Source of the DNA: Adineta vaga
Taxonomy: Eukaryota > Rotifera
Direction of reading: 5' to 3'
Assembly: GCA_021613535.1 (NCBI GenBank)
Contig: CP075497.1
Span: 8,680,001-8,744,000, forward strand
Length of the DNA stretch: 64,000 nucleotides
Shown: piece by piece, positions 24,916 to 37,415 of the stretch
Position numbering within the stretch: position 1 is the first letter of the stretch
Layout: every line of letters begins with the position of its first letter
Made by a program: the position numbers and the translations under genes
The notes under the pieces: model-generated
The model's input: only the letters and a program-made list of their open reading frames with translations
Database searches by the model: none
What the model was told of the DNA's origin: nothing

Positions 24916-26270
24916 GTCAAAAATACTGAACAATATGACTCATCACTTATGTTAGATAATTGGATTTGAAATATTCATTACAAAACATGTATAATTCATT
25001 AGATTTGTTTTGATTTTCTATCATATCAAATAGTAATCATCGATTAAAATTCGATTTATTAATCTGATGGATTATTTACAATAGAACGAGACATGAATAA
25101 TAAGCCCCTGATGATCAATGTCTCGCTTGCTGTCTATTATTTTTTCTGTTTTTCAGGTGATTTTTGTTTGTCGTCGCGTTCTTGATGCTGTCGTCTATGG
25201 ATGGTTAAATGTCTCTTACTCTTATTTCTTTGTCTTTTTATATATGTACGTATATATATATAGAAAGATAGATATGTTGTCTTTTTGTCATTCAAGGTTT
25301 AAAGACAATTGAGTGTTTAACAGAAATCAAATTTTGCGCGCGTTTATCATAACAACCTGTAAGTAAACTTGGCAACGAGATTTTGTTTAATACAATGTAT
25401 GTTCTATTCATTTGACATTCAACAACATCATCTTCTTCTATAGTAAGTGTGTATGTGTGGATATATGTCTTTCTTCTTTTCTTTGTTCAAATGTGAAGAT
25501 GTGTCTATGTTGTTATCTAATCATAGTTTTCTTTTATTTATTCAATCGTCATCATAATTGATCTTCTCTTTACCATCAAGCACAAATTCTATTGTCGTCA
25601 CACACACACACACACATACACATATTTAGTCCTTCTTCAGCCGATGGTTTTAATTGTATCAACGAAATTTACTCGAAGATTGTCTCGTTTCTTCTTCTTC
25701 TTCTTCTTCTTTCTCTCGGCTCGTTGTCCGTATTGAGTAGGCAAAGATGTAAGAAGAATGGACAATGGTACATTCTTTATTCTCAATTGATGACTCGTTA
25801 GAATATTGTATTCTTATCGTTCGGTTATAATTGGAATAATAGATGAGATGCTACTAGAAAATTTCTTCATCTAAGAACCCTCTTCGTTCATTTTCAATCA
25901 TCAATCTTCTTCATATTGTTTCCCTTTGCCGGTAAAGAGAAAAGAACGAGAGAAAAAGAAATATCGTAAGAAAAAAAAGATAAAGGTGAGATCGTTAATA
26001 TAATTCTCATTTTTTCGTCAATCGAGCACAACTTCATTATCGTCAGTAAATGAGATATTGAGTGTAGAATTCTTTTGTTTTTTTTTGTTATTTAATAGTT
26101 GATTAGAGAAACTAATGGGTTTTATTTCGATGTATCAAATAAGCTTTAGTTAAAGTCGGTATAGAAGATGACATCGACGAAGAAGAAGAAATGGAATTCA
26201 TTTATTTTTTCGCTCTTTACATTTCTTTTCTTTGCCCTAATCCTGCTCGCGACCTTCTTATTTCCGTTCC

Positions 26271-26298
26271 ATTCATTCATTCATTCATTCATTCATTT
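26271..26298. repeat. (ATTC)n microsatellite
   Basis: About seven tandem copies of a four-base unit in intergenic DNA. Confidence 0.85.
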
Positions 26299-27467
26299 CT
26301 TCGTTTTCTATTGACGTTGGGTGAAGAAGATCGTACGATGGGCTGAGGTCTTTGCTAGCGTTGGTCGTCGAAGCATTAGGAAAGAACCGACAAATCACTC
26401 GGGCCACCAACAATTGCACGTCATAATGTTGTTCTTACTTAGATGACGTCTTTTCTTCTTTTCTTTTTCGTCGTTCGGCTTTGTAAAAAAATAGCACGGA
26501 GAACAAATGTGTGGGTGTAAAAAAAGGGAACGGAAAACTCAAAAAAACATGTGTGGTATGAATGTAGAAAAAAAGGAATCTTCTTTTTTCTTCTTCCTCT
26601 ACTTCGTCGAAAACATCGTACTAATAAAAAACGTTCGCCAAGCAAGAAGAAGAAGAAGAAGAAAAAACGCCACCGTCTTTTTGTCTTCAAAAACATACCA
26701 TTCAATAGAACATTGAGATATTATCCTATATATAACAACACGTTCAGAAGCAGAAAAAAACTAAGTGAGAGAAAGAGAGAAAAAATCTTTATTATTGTTT
26801 TCTGTTTTTTCATTCACTCACTCGTTCATTCATATACAAAAAAGGAAAATAATCATGATCGTTCTTGCATGTAGGACAAAAGAGAAAACAGGATGTAAAA
26901 ATGACAAAAAAAATATATAGGAGAAGAGGACGACGAGTATTACTACTGTAGAATACCGCGATGAAACAAGAGAAGAAGTAGTTGTAGTAAAAAAAAAGGT
27001 CCTTGCGTTTTTCTTCGATATGATCCTTTTCTTTCTATTTTACCCTCATCACCCACATACATTTTATATATTTATATATTTGTATTGTCCATTGATATAT
27101 TTCTCGTCATTAGACTACAGAAAAAAAAGAACGACACGAACTACTAATGATCGACGAACAACCCCAGAAGAATAACATCTAAGATTGTGCCGATAACGAT
27201 TTCATTATTCATATTGTTCGTATTCAATAAAAAAGACAGATAGATAGAGTGAGAGAGAGAGGTAAGTAAACTCAATTTTTTCCTTCTTTCATAACTACAA
27301 AAAAAAAAGAAATATCGCACCCACATACATTTGTATTTATCAAGGCTAAAAGAATGAATGCAGCTGCTGTCGCTACTACGTCGATTGCTAATGCTGTTGT
27401 GACTATTTCGTCAGTACTTCGTTTTATATTATCTTGACCGCTGATAAAAAAAAGAATAGACTTGTAA

Positions 27468-27490
27468 TAATAATAATAATAATAATAATG
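27468..27490. repeat. (AAT)n microsatellite
   Basis: About seven perfect AAT units, followed by two GAT units. Confidence 0.85.
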
Positions 27491-27938
27491 ATGATGTTCT
27501 CTAATTGAGACTAGGCGCTTCGTCTCCTATTAGTTTTTCTTTTCTTTTTTTTTATAATTCTTATCATCATCGTTTTTTTTCCTAATCATCGATGTAGTTA
27601 TTCGATCGACGAGTGAGAAAAAAAAGCGAGAAGCATGATATAAACCATCTATGTTAGTCTTTCTAATTCGATTTTGATCAATTATTTGTTCTTTTTTAAG
27701 ACGTTAGTTCGTTGAGAGAAAGTCTGTGGGTGGTATTCGATGGTACTGTTCGCAAAATATAGACAACAGGTGTGGATATATAGAGGAGAGAGAGAGAGAC
27801 AGACAGACAGAAAGAAAGAATGAAAATCAATCTTATGCTCTCGTGTATGTGCGTATTTTTTCTCTGCTTTCGCGTTTTTTTATTTCGATTACAAATTGAC
27901 AAGAAATATTTCATTTTGTTTTTCTTTAGTATAACACA

Positions 27939-29330
27939 ATGCAATTTGAAGTATCTGTTGCTTTAAATTTTCTTATTGCTTATCTTTATAATAAATTACC
28001 TCGTCGGTAAGTATTTCTATATATACATACCTATTTTATATTTCTATATATATATTAATCTTTAACTTTGCTATAGCCGGGTAAATATGTTGGGCGAACA
28101 AATGCTCGAACATTTACGCATTAAATTTCAAGGTCATTGGTATCCAGAAAGACCAACTAAAGGTTCAGCATATCGATCTATACGAATTAGTAAAGAAAAA
28201 GTAGATAAAGTTTTGGTCAATGCTGCTATCGATGTTGGTTTGGATTTACAAGAAATACTCGATACATTACCAAATGATTTAACGATTTGGATCGACCCAG
28301 GTGAAGTTTCATATCGTATTGGAGAAAAGGGACCAGGTAAATTTTCTTGTCGATTACTTCTTTCTTTTTACAAATCAATTATTTTTAGTTAAAATTTTAT
28401 ATGAAGATGAACGACGTTTACTTCGAAAAAGTACGAATAAAGATAGTCTTAACAGTGAATCATCAAGTGATAGTGAAGAACGTGAAGGACCATTATCTCA
28501 TCAAGGTAAACATCTTAATTGAATTTTTGAAAAAAAAGTCATATTTTATTACATTTCGAAAATAATCTTTATGTAGATTCTGATGTTCCCATCCGTCCGT
28601 TTAATCCCGATGCGCAAATATTTCAACCAATACCTGATAATTTTGATACAATCTCTTTACTTTCCAATTCTATAAATAGTCTTATCAGTTTATCTCCCAC
28701 ATCCTCATCAGCATCTAATAATCAGAATTTAAATTCATCGAGTGGCTCATCATCATCAGGTCTTGCTACAGCTACAGCTACAGTTACAGCTACAACTACA
28801 ACATCATGGAATACCAATGAACATTCATTAAATCCAACATTATCATCTCCAACGATTGCAACGAGTCCGAATACAGCTATATTAAATAAAACTATTTCAA
28901 CACCTGTTTTTTCTCCTCAAACATTTGCTCAAACGAAATTTGGTTCATTAAAATCGAAACATGCTGGAAAACGCAGTCAATCAAAGTAAGAAGAATATTT
29001 TTTGAATAGAATAATCTTTAGTTCTCATCAACTTTTGTTAGAATGTTACCAAGTGAATTTTCTGCATATATCAAACAAAAAGAACAAATTCAACAATCAA
29101 GAATTTTACCAATGCCATTCATTGATAATCCTAATCCGATAAATTCATCTGCATCTGCTGTTATTCGACCACCCAATTATCGAAATTATTGTAATTCATA
29201 TGTAACACATACACAATTGAATTCATCAATGTTTAATCATGATTTTCCATCGAGACCGAATACATTACCATTAACAAATGGACCGTCATCGATGTACGTT
29301 GAACAACAAATGACAAGTTCAACCTCGTAA
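27939..29330 (+). CDS. TOB1: TOB/BTG family anti-proliferative protein
   Basis: Five exons (27939-28006, 28077-28336, 28389-28505, 28577-28985, 29042-29330) give 380 residues. Residues 1-115 form the BTG/TOB domain: MQFEVSVALNFLIAYLYNKL, the box-A GHWYPERPTKGSAYR and the box-B WIDPGEVSYRIGEKGPVKILYED. After the domain come an acidic Ser/Glu stretch, then RPFNPDAQIFQPIP and TKFGSLKSKHAGK, both in the positions and form seen in TOB1/TOB2, and a Ser/Thr/Asn-rich tail. TOB proteins bind CAF1/CNOT7 through the domain and recruit PABP through PAM2-type motifs to speed deadenylation. The single family member probably corresponds to both TOB1 and TOB2. A pyrimidine tract ending CTTTAG lies 10 nt before the ATG, suggesting a 5'-UTR intron or a trans-splice site. 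Confidence 0.92.
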
Positions 29331-29785
29331 AACGCAACTTAATTCTTTCTTTGTGTTCTTTTGTTATATTTATTTATTTATTTATTTATTTATTTATTTG
29401 ATTTATTTTAATCGTTGTTTTTCTTTCTTTTCTTTTGGTTATATGGCCTCGGTTTTGTACTCTTTTCGTATTTTATCTTATTATTATATAATTTATTAAT
29501 CGATGTTCTTTTTTTTCTTCTGTTGTATTTGTTTCGTGTTATTTTATCTTCTCTCTTCCACAAAATGACAGAACAGTTGCATTCCTCTTTTTCCCAAACA
29601 TTTTTTTTTCATGTATAAAGAGAATACAATATATTGTTCCACATTCCACTAAGGTGAATTCGAACCTTTATTATAGAAATTTCTAATCAACACTAGATAA
29701 TAGTTTTATTTTGTGAAAAAAAAACAAACTATAAAATGTTCATTTCTGTTTTCTTCTTCTTGAATGTTTTATTCAAGAATATAGT
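29331..29785. other. Convergent 3' region
   Basis: About 455 bp between the TOB (+) and PRPSAP (-) stop codons, T-rich, with a (TTTA)n tract at about 29368-29402. No gene seen. Confidence 0.5.
29368..29402. repeat. (TTTA)n microsatellite
   Basis: About eight tandem four-base units in the TOB 3' flank. Confidence 0.85.
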
Positions 29786-32083
29786 TTAATCATTAGCTTC
29801 AACATTGCGGAAAAGATAACTCATGGATTCTTGATTATGTATACGACGAATTGCTTCGGATAATAGAAGACTTATATCAACGGTTTTGATTTTTGAACAT
29901 TGAAGTTTAGCAAATTCATGTGGAACAGTATTTGTGACAACGACTTCTGATATTTGAGATTCTTCGATTAACGATGGTGCATCGTTTGTAAAGAGTGCAT
30001 GTGTTGCTAATGCATAGACTTTATATGCACCACGATCACAAAGAATATCAGCAGCTTGAACAAGTCCAGCAACATCATCAATCATATCTTCTACCATAAT
30101 CGCTATGCGACCACCTACATCTCCAACAACATCCATTGGTAATTTACCTTTGACATGAACGTCTACAAAAGAAAGACAAAGAAATACATTTATTAATTTA
30201 AATTTCTATCGTTTCTTTTTGTTATTTATTATTATTATTAGTTTTATTCAATGAAGTCACGCAAGCAGTAAAGTTATTTTCTTTCTTATGTATATAGTTC
30301 ATCAGAATATGAGTAGCGGAAACGGATTTTGATGGCCGGATATCGTCTTTCCTATTACAACGTATTTTTCATCGGAAAGAGAAGTTCCGAATAGTTTTCT
30401 AATCGATCACAAATGGTTCGATTATATTTTTGTCACGAAATAAAATTAAACCAAAACTTTTTCATTTTCTATCTATCAAAATTAATTGAATAAATTTTTT
30501 TCTCATGCAGAAATAAAGAATATCTTCTCAAATAAATAATTGTCACTGTCTTGACCGTAGATTTGCTTTTCCACTAGATTGACTTAGGAAAAAAGAAGAA
30601 GAAGAAACTCGCGTTCATGCAGAAGAGCACATATATGAAGATAGACAATAATTACTTGAGCCTAAGGCAAGTGACGGAATGGTAAATACACTTCGACGTT
30701 TTGACATGGATGCAATCGAATTATTATCTAAATCAGATGATGGTGGTGGTGGTGGAGAATTTCGTCCATCAGCTTCTTCACTTTCTATTTCTCGATCTTG
30801 ACAACCATGTATGACAGCAATATTTAATTTTAATCGCTCAGCAAAACCTGTGACACGTTTAGCTTGATTAGGTGTACGTGCAACAATAACTGAATTACGC
30901 CAATCAGGAATCTTTGAATTATTAAGAAGAAAAAATGTTCATTCTTCTTCGAAATTGTTTTCGAATTACTTGTTGTTGAATATAATCCAATAGAAAAGAT
31001 GATGCACGTAAATTATCAACTGGTATGTCAAAGAAACCTTGAATTTCTTTCTGATGTAAATCAACTGTTATCAAATGTGTTAAACCGGCTTTCACAAGCA
31101 TTTGAGCAACAAGTTTCATTGCAATACATCCACGTTTCTTCTGTTTACTTTGTTTACTATCTATAAATAAGAAATTCTAATCAAAATCAAATCACTCGAG
31201 AAAAAATAAAAGTAATTCACTTACAAGGTAAATATGGTAAAACTCCCTAGAAACATCATATTCTTATTGGCACACATACATATATCTTGGCAGAAAGAAA
31301 CTTACAATAATATTTTTCGCACATGATGTTTTACATGCATAACTCATGATCATCAATTCCATTAGATTATCATTTGGATCTCTAGATGAAATGAAGTTGT
31401 TTGAATGAATTCATTACAATATAGATTTGTATTTTACTTTGTTGAACCTGTTTGAATAATAAAAACATCTTTACTTCGAACAGATTCACGTATTTCAACA
31501 TGAGTTTCTAAAGAAAAATCAATGATTAGTTGTTTGCGTTGAATTGCTTTTCGACAAACCTTTATCCGATTTCTTATACACACGACATTCACCAAGTGGT
31601 TTTATTCGACTAAAAAGAACAGTTTATGAGTGAATCATTTCGAAACTAATCGAATTTTTCCATTTATTATGTTAGTGCATATAAAATGTGAACATGTGAT
31701 TAATAACGCACATACTTACTGACTACTGTCTGATTTGTATGAATGAACAATTCTATAAAAAGATAAAGAAAAAGCAACATACACCATGTTAAGATTATTA
31801 TGAGAGATTTAGTTCAAACAGGTGCAGTTAAAAGCTGAAAAATATCATTTGATAAGTTTATTTTGTTGTTGATGAACTTTTGTTAGAATGATGGGCACAA
31901 AATAAAACTTACCTGGAAATATTTTCAGCCAATTCAGGATATGAATTACCGGTGAGAATCACTAAAATAAAAAAAAGACATCGTTCCATTGAATCATATG
32001 TACAATTCAAAGCGAACGAATCTAATTCAATTTTAATACTATTACTTACCCATTTCGGAGCGGCCAGTACGATCGGCAGACAT
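29786..32083 (-). CDS. PRPSAP: Phosphoribosyl pyrophosphate synthetase-associated protein
   Basis: About nine exons run from ATG at 32083 ([27 protein letters not shown]) to TAA at 29786. Diagnostic pieces are [20 protein letters not shown] with PVDNLRAS (about 31119-30960), [16 protein letters not shown] with AVIHG (30910 on), [20 protein letters not shown] and [20 protein letters not shown] (30136 on). The exon at about 30910-30655 holds the insert that separates PRPSAP from catalytic PRPS: after AVIHG comes an acidic and Pro-rich run followed by [14 protein letters not shown] proteins associate with PRPP synthetase and are thought to be regulatory, non-catalytic subunits acting in the cytosol. 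The first coding exon is 34 nt or less and most introns are 50-100 nt; one of about 490 nt lies at 30167-30655. Confidence 0.88.
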
Positions 32084-33099
32084 ATTCTTTTTTCAAAATC
32101 TGTGATAAAACCAAAACACAAGATAGCATATACATATAAGATAAGTGAAATATTTGTACTATTTTTTTTTTAGAGTTAGAAGAAAGAAAAAATAATATTC
32201 TTATCTTTTGCTTGTTCTGCATATAACATAACTGATCAAAACGATCCTGAATTAACGAGTCATGTTTTTCAAGTCGTCCGATAAACAAAATTAATCACAT
32301 TTTACTTTGATGTGTGTAGAAAGTGAGAGAAAAGTGTTTTTTTTGTTCTCTGAAACACTTACTGCGTTTGAAAAGCAATGATCAATTGAAGAGGAGATTT
32401 TTAGTGGTTAAATACATTTGTTTATAGAAACTCGGAGTACTCTCAATGAAAATTATCTTTCTCTCCTCTACTGAATAAAACAAGGTTGATAAACTATTCT
32501 ATTTTGACAGACGTAGATCTTCTCATAGTCTGTTACTTTAAATAGGATTCTCTAGAAAAATAATAAATATTTTAAAAAAACTTTATTTCATTTCTATTTT
32601 ATTATTTGAGAGTTTAAATAACCAATTATTGCTTCATGTCGCTAGTTTACAGACTTTACTTATTTTAAAGACGAAGAAGAGAAAATGAAACTTCGTACTT
32701 AAAACTGCAATGTGCACAATTGACGTATGTTAATATGTGATGATTGATATGGTTTGAATACGTTTGTATTATTCGTTTTTTTAGAAATATGTCTCAAAAC
32801 ATAGAACCTTTGAATAATTTTGTTTTTTACATATATATATATATATATATGTACTGTGATTTTAATTACGTCTCCTATTGGCGTGTGTCATAAAAAGAAA
32901 AGAAAAAAACTTAATCAATATATTTTATTACGCTTAAAAAATTAGAGTGTCATCACTGATTCTATGTTACTAATCATGTCTCTATTAATTAGCATCTTCA
33001 AACACATCATATGATTTAAAGCCGAAGAAGGTATATTACTTCAATTTTTATGATTTTATCTCGTGAAAATAGAATGCACCGGTCGGACGATTTTGTTGC
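32084..33099. other. Intergenic region
   Basis: About 1 kb upstream of PRPSAP, AT-rich, with an (AT)n tract near 32830-32851. No gene seen. Confidence 0.5.
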
Positions 33100-33460
33100 A
33101 TTTAATCGAGACAATAGTAAACTTGTTCAAATACGAATAATATTCTTACAAATAGATAATGAAAGAAAATATTGTATTTATACTACTGAAATAACTGTTT
33201 TATATCATATTGACTCTGTACAGGTACAATTTACATACACGCGGGACATGTCAGTGCTCGTATAGGTATTGCAGCTCGATGATTAGTTGATGATTCGATT
33301 TTGTCAGAAATCGATCAAAATACACTTCAAAATCTTGACAACGATCACATTATTCATTTACCGGATGATTTCATTCAACAACAACACAACTGGCATACTA
33401 AACTTGGAGGATGGCACGCTGTCATTGTCGTGGTCCATATCGATATCGATGTATAATGAA
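33100..33460 (+). pseudogene. Decayed partial copy of the adjacent ligand-gated channel gene
   Basis: The stretch at about 33272-33407 is nearly identical to 34711-34835 of the intact channel gene (Ser-Glu-Ile-Asp ... His-Asn-Trp-His). It then jumps to a short block like 35679-35700 and then to one like 35838-35868 (CGTGGTCCATATCGATATC), so most of the ligand domain and all pore helices are deleted. The Trp codon of the ARW motif reads TGA, and intron-like sequence is kept upstream at about 33140-33230. It is therefore a truncated genomic duplicate, not a retrocopy, and cannot encode a channel. Confidence 0.75.
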
Positions 33461-34495
33461 AGAGAAAGATCGAAAGTATCGAGAGTGACTGTTAGAATTT
33501 AATTGAATTACATGGAATCGTGGAATAACATTTGCAATGAAGTTATAGCAGACAAAAACTCATCGTTTTTTACCTGAAATTTAATAAATAGCAAAAGTAC
33601 AGTTGCTGATCTGGCGTCAACAATTTCATATTCACTTCTGTAACATGAATTAAAGAAAACTATGCTCAATTGGTTGATACAGTCGGTCGACTTTGCTTTC
33701 TTGAGCAGAAGAGAATACAATCCATGCATGTTTTTATTAAATAAAATTATGTTAAGAATATAGTGGAATCAATATAAAAATGAACAAATTGAACAACGTC
33801 GTGCATTAGCAGTCAAAGTGGATAATCAAGGAAAATAGTAAGTCCGTAATAGAAAGAACGTCAGAAAATTATATGAATCAATACTTTTGTCTCTTGCATT
33901 GTAATTATATTAAAACTAATAAAAATAAAAGGTAGTTTAGAAACTGTAAGCGATCGCCAATGCATAATCAGAAGTAAATGTTCTACGTGTAAAATGAATT
34001 TCTTTTCTCATTACATAATTTTATATCTGCAGTAGTATCAATACTGGCAATGGTTTCTTTCTTTAACAAACTATAGAAAAATTGACTAAAAATATCTTTG
34101 TAATATTATGAGAAAACGAATTTTCCATTAGTTGAATGAAGCAGTTATATTAATAATAATCATATATTCATAAAAGAGTAATTAATTACCGTAGTATAAA
34201 AGAAGCCTGTTGAGAATATGCACTATTTTCTCTTTCGTTTCTTCGTTCTTGCATATTTACTCTGTCACTTCAGTTAAATAAGCAATACCAGAAAAAAGAA
34301 TAAAGTAAATGAACTCCGAAGACGCAAATTATTTTCACGTGTAACAACCACGTTTCATTCTGTACTCTGTCATCTATCATGATGAGTTATATATCGTTCT
34401 TGATTTTTTACTTCATTTTATACGAATACAAACTTCTATAGTTTTGATGAATCGTGACGAAAACCTTCTCATTTCATTTCAATTTTCACAGCAAA
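33461..34495. other. Intergenic region between the decayed and intact channel copies
   Basis: About 1 kb of AT-rich sequence with no recognisable gene. It ends in a pyrimidine-rich acceptor-like run (TTTTCACAG at about 34483-34491) 4 nt before the channel ATG. Confidence 0.5.
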
Positions 34496-35937
34496 ATGAG
34501 CGATAGTAAAAGTCAACGAGAACATTCTTCTCCATCGAACAAAGATACTAAACGATGCGTTGAAATACGATTAATGATCTTACAAATGGGTAATTAAATC
34601 TTTTTGATGTAATATAATAACAAAACTTCTTTTTTGAAAATTAATATCTATTTAGGTAGTATTAAAACACAAACTGAACAGTTCAACGCTCATTTAGTTA
34701 TAGAAGCTCGATGGTTAGCTGATGATTCGATTTTGTCAGAAATCGATCAAGATACACTTCAAAATCTTGACAATGGTCACATCATTCATTTACCTGATGA
34801 TTTCATTCAACAACAACACAACTGGCATCCTAAACTATTTCTTCTCAATTCCACTATCAACAAACAAAATGAACACATACGATATAGTCTTAGACGTGAC
34901 GGCGATGATGATCATCCATCATCTCAAATCTATGTGCGAGAACATCGCATCATTGATGCATCTTTTTGTACAACATTTCATTTACATCACTATCCAAATG
35001 ATATTCAAGAACTAAGCATTTCGATTGGATCATCATTGTCAAGTGAAAAAGTGAAACTAGTCTCACATCCAAGTATTGCATCTGGTATCAACAGAGAAGT
35101 GTTTGAATCTCAACAAGAATGGCATTTATATGAACATGTTGAAGTGAAATCACGAAATGTGCGAGGTTATTTATCGGTGGCAGATGAAGATGGTGACTTG
35201 GATAAGCCAGGACGAGAGAAAGAAAGAAGTGTATTGACATTTTCATGTCATGTTGGTAAGTGAGTGATGGAATAATGATAGGAAAGGTAGATATAATAAA
35301 TTGTTTTGTAGCTCGTCGATCTCGATATTTCTTTTGGAACAATTATTGTATTATATTTCTCTTGACTGTCGTTGCATTTAGTTCATTTGCCATTACCGCA
35401 GAGTAAGTGAGCAAAATATTTATATGTTCTGAAAAATTATGAATGGAAATTTTTGTTTCTGATATAAAGTCAAATACAACAGCGTCTTAGTGTTGCTTAC
35501 ACTCTTCTTCTCAGTCAAATTGCTTTTCGATGGACTATTAGTGTTAGCAATCTGCTGGTTTGTTTGTTTTCTATTTTCAGTCTAGAATAATCTTGTATTT
35601 TTAATCATAGCCACCAATATCCTATCTAACAACGATGGACAAATATTCTATCATATCAATGTTTTCTCTCGTTATACTTGGAGCTTGGCATGCTATTATC
35701 GGTTCACTCATGTTTACATACCATCATTCTCAGCCAGTCACTCCTGATACAAATTGGTTATGGGTTGATCGTTATATCTTTTTTACTTTAGCATTTCTGT
35801 ACATTGTTATGCACTTAGTATTTATTATTTGCCATTTTCGTGGTCCATATCGATATCAACGCAAAATGAGAGAAAAAGACATTCGATATAGAAATGAGAA
35901 TTTAGGAACAGAACGGAAAAACTCAAGTGATGTTTAA
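34496..35937 (+). CDS. Pentameric ligand-gated ion channel (Cys-loop superfamily, loop cysteines absent)
   Basis: Five exons (34496-34589, 34656-35255, 35312-35402, 35470-35557, 35611-35937) give 399 residues. The first 230 residues fit a ligand-binding domain: GSIKTQTEQFNAHLVIEARW, HNWHPKLFLLN (the conserved W-x-P and N) and HHYPNDIQELSISI. Pore helices follow: M1 RYFFWNNYCIIFLLTVVAF (exon 3), M2 IQQRLSVAYTLLLSQIAF (exon 4), M3 starting SYLTTMDKYSII, and M4 near residues 345-370. The paired cysteines of the metazoan Cys loop are not seen at the FHLHHYPND position, as in prokaryotic and some protist channels. No signal peptide is visible; residues 1-30 are polar, so an upstream exon may be missing or the product may be unusual. 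Ligand and ion selectivity cannot be read from this sequence. An acceptor-like CACAG precedes the ATG. Confidence 0.82.
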
Positions 35938-36356
35938 AATACATAACTACGATTAACACAGTAATAGATACGATCGATAATCTTTATTTATTTTTATGAG
36001 AGATTTATGATATCTAGATTGTTGTAAGAAATATAAGTTAGGAATTGTATTAAAATATATGATAACAATGCTATGGAAGACGAATTTCTCAAGTAACAAT
36101 ACGATATTTCGATTACATTCAATTTTGGTGAAGAAATATTTCACAGATCTAAGCAACTAAAAGAATGTATAATATTTCCATCATACTACTTCTCATATTG
36201 CATGATAAATCACTTTTTTCATCATATGAATATAAGACTTCTTGATCACATGTTTTTTATTACTCATTATCGAGTAGTTCTTCAAGAATAGTCCTATAAG
36301 AAAAGGTATGACTATCTAGGTCGCATGTCTATTTTAAAAAGGTACTCATTATCAAC
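35938..36356. other. Intergenic region
   Basis: About 420 bp, AT-rich; no feature recognised. Confidence 0.45.
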
Positions 36357-37415
36357 ATGAGAATTTATCCAAATTCATTTTGTCAATTAGGTTATTTCGG
36401 AAATTTCATTCAAGACCTTAGCGCTCGTACATTAATGCGATGTGTTATTGCATCTCAAAACAATGATCAATGTCGTATAGCTAATTATAATTCTCAAACA
36501 CGCATTTGTTCACTTATCAATGAGAATTCATTTATAGGACAGATCATTTCCTTATCAACAGACAACTCAATTATTTTCTTACAACTATGTATAGATCTAA
36601 CTCAACAAGAACCGGAATATTTATATTTTGGAACTTATCAACCAGCAGTAACACTTCAACATACTATTAATAATTCTCAACAAGCAGCAATGATTCATTT
36701 ACCTGTATATATTGCTCGTTATATTCATCGACTGGTTTCTTGTATATGCAAGAACATAATGTTGATACAGTACATGTCTATGAATATGAAAGATATACAC
36801 GAAGTCAAACATTAAAAAATATTCTCTAGTCAAATGAAACGAAATTTCGATGCAGATTTTGCTTGGAATTATTTTGTTTCTACAGGATACAATTTTGAAG
36901 CTCGAAAATTATATACAATCAGTTCATCGAGCAATACGACAATATCTGTTACTAATGATTATATTGGTATTTGTCTATCAAATCGTTATATTACAGTTAC
37001 TAGAAAGATGTCTCATAGTTTGATTAATGTTTACGAATGATCCAATGGTTCATTAGCATTTCAAATAAGAACGACAATGGCACGTAATGGAAATACGGTT
37101 ATTCGTGATCATCTTTTTATTCTAACTGATGACGTTGGAATGAAATCTACGAATTTACTCAATCGAACCGAAGCAACGTTTATATATTGGCCCATTAGAC
37201 TAAATCGACAAGGTTTTACTAATATTGTTGGCGATTCATCTGATCGTACCTATACTGCTTGTTCTAGTTGTTTAGATTCATATCCTTGTATTGGAAGATC
37301 AGTATATAGTTTTATTAGTTATGGCTTGAATAATACTCAGTTAGAAACATTGGATAGTTACTGGTATACAGTTGGTCAAGCAAATATAATTAAATATCGA
37401 TCTTTTAGGTACTGA
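36357..37415 (+). pseudogene. Broken gene with PAN/apple-like N-terminal part
   Basis: One frame is protein-like from 36357 (QLGYFGNFIQDLSARTLMRC with C-x-C spacing and a CSLINE block resembling a PAN/apple module) but breaks about 36735. There the coding-like text moves to another frame (YMQEHNVDTVHVYEYERYTR) before returning to the first frame near 36828. A further in-frame TGA lies at 37038-37040, after which the same frame continues as SNGSLAFQIRTT to 37415. Two offsetting frameshifts and internal stops mark it as a decayed gene, probably of an extracellular lineage-specific protein. No splice sites were found that would remove the breaks. The family of the C-terminal half is not recognised. 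Confidence 0.6.

Larger units (their letters stand above)
24916..27938. other. Long divergent intergenic region rich in simple repeats
   Basis: About 3 kb between CFAP20 (-) and TOB (+). It holds (CA)n near 25601-25616, (TTC)n near 25692-25713, (ATTC)n near 26271-26298, (AAG)n near 26644-26662 and (AAT)n near 27468-27490, plus many A-runs. Short ORFs are repeat artefacts. The long region upstream of TOB may hold regulatory DNA; none could be named. Confidence 0.5.

Noticed and set aside
24916-27938. Several Phe/Lys-rich short open frames upstream of TOB
   Set aside because: They are made of homopolymer and triplet repeats, have no partner splice sites and no protein-like composition.
29640-29725. 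tRNA-like T-arm sequence GGTTCGAATTC on the minus strand
   Set aside because: No acceptor stem, anticodon arm or A-box could be found around it.
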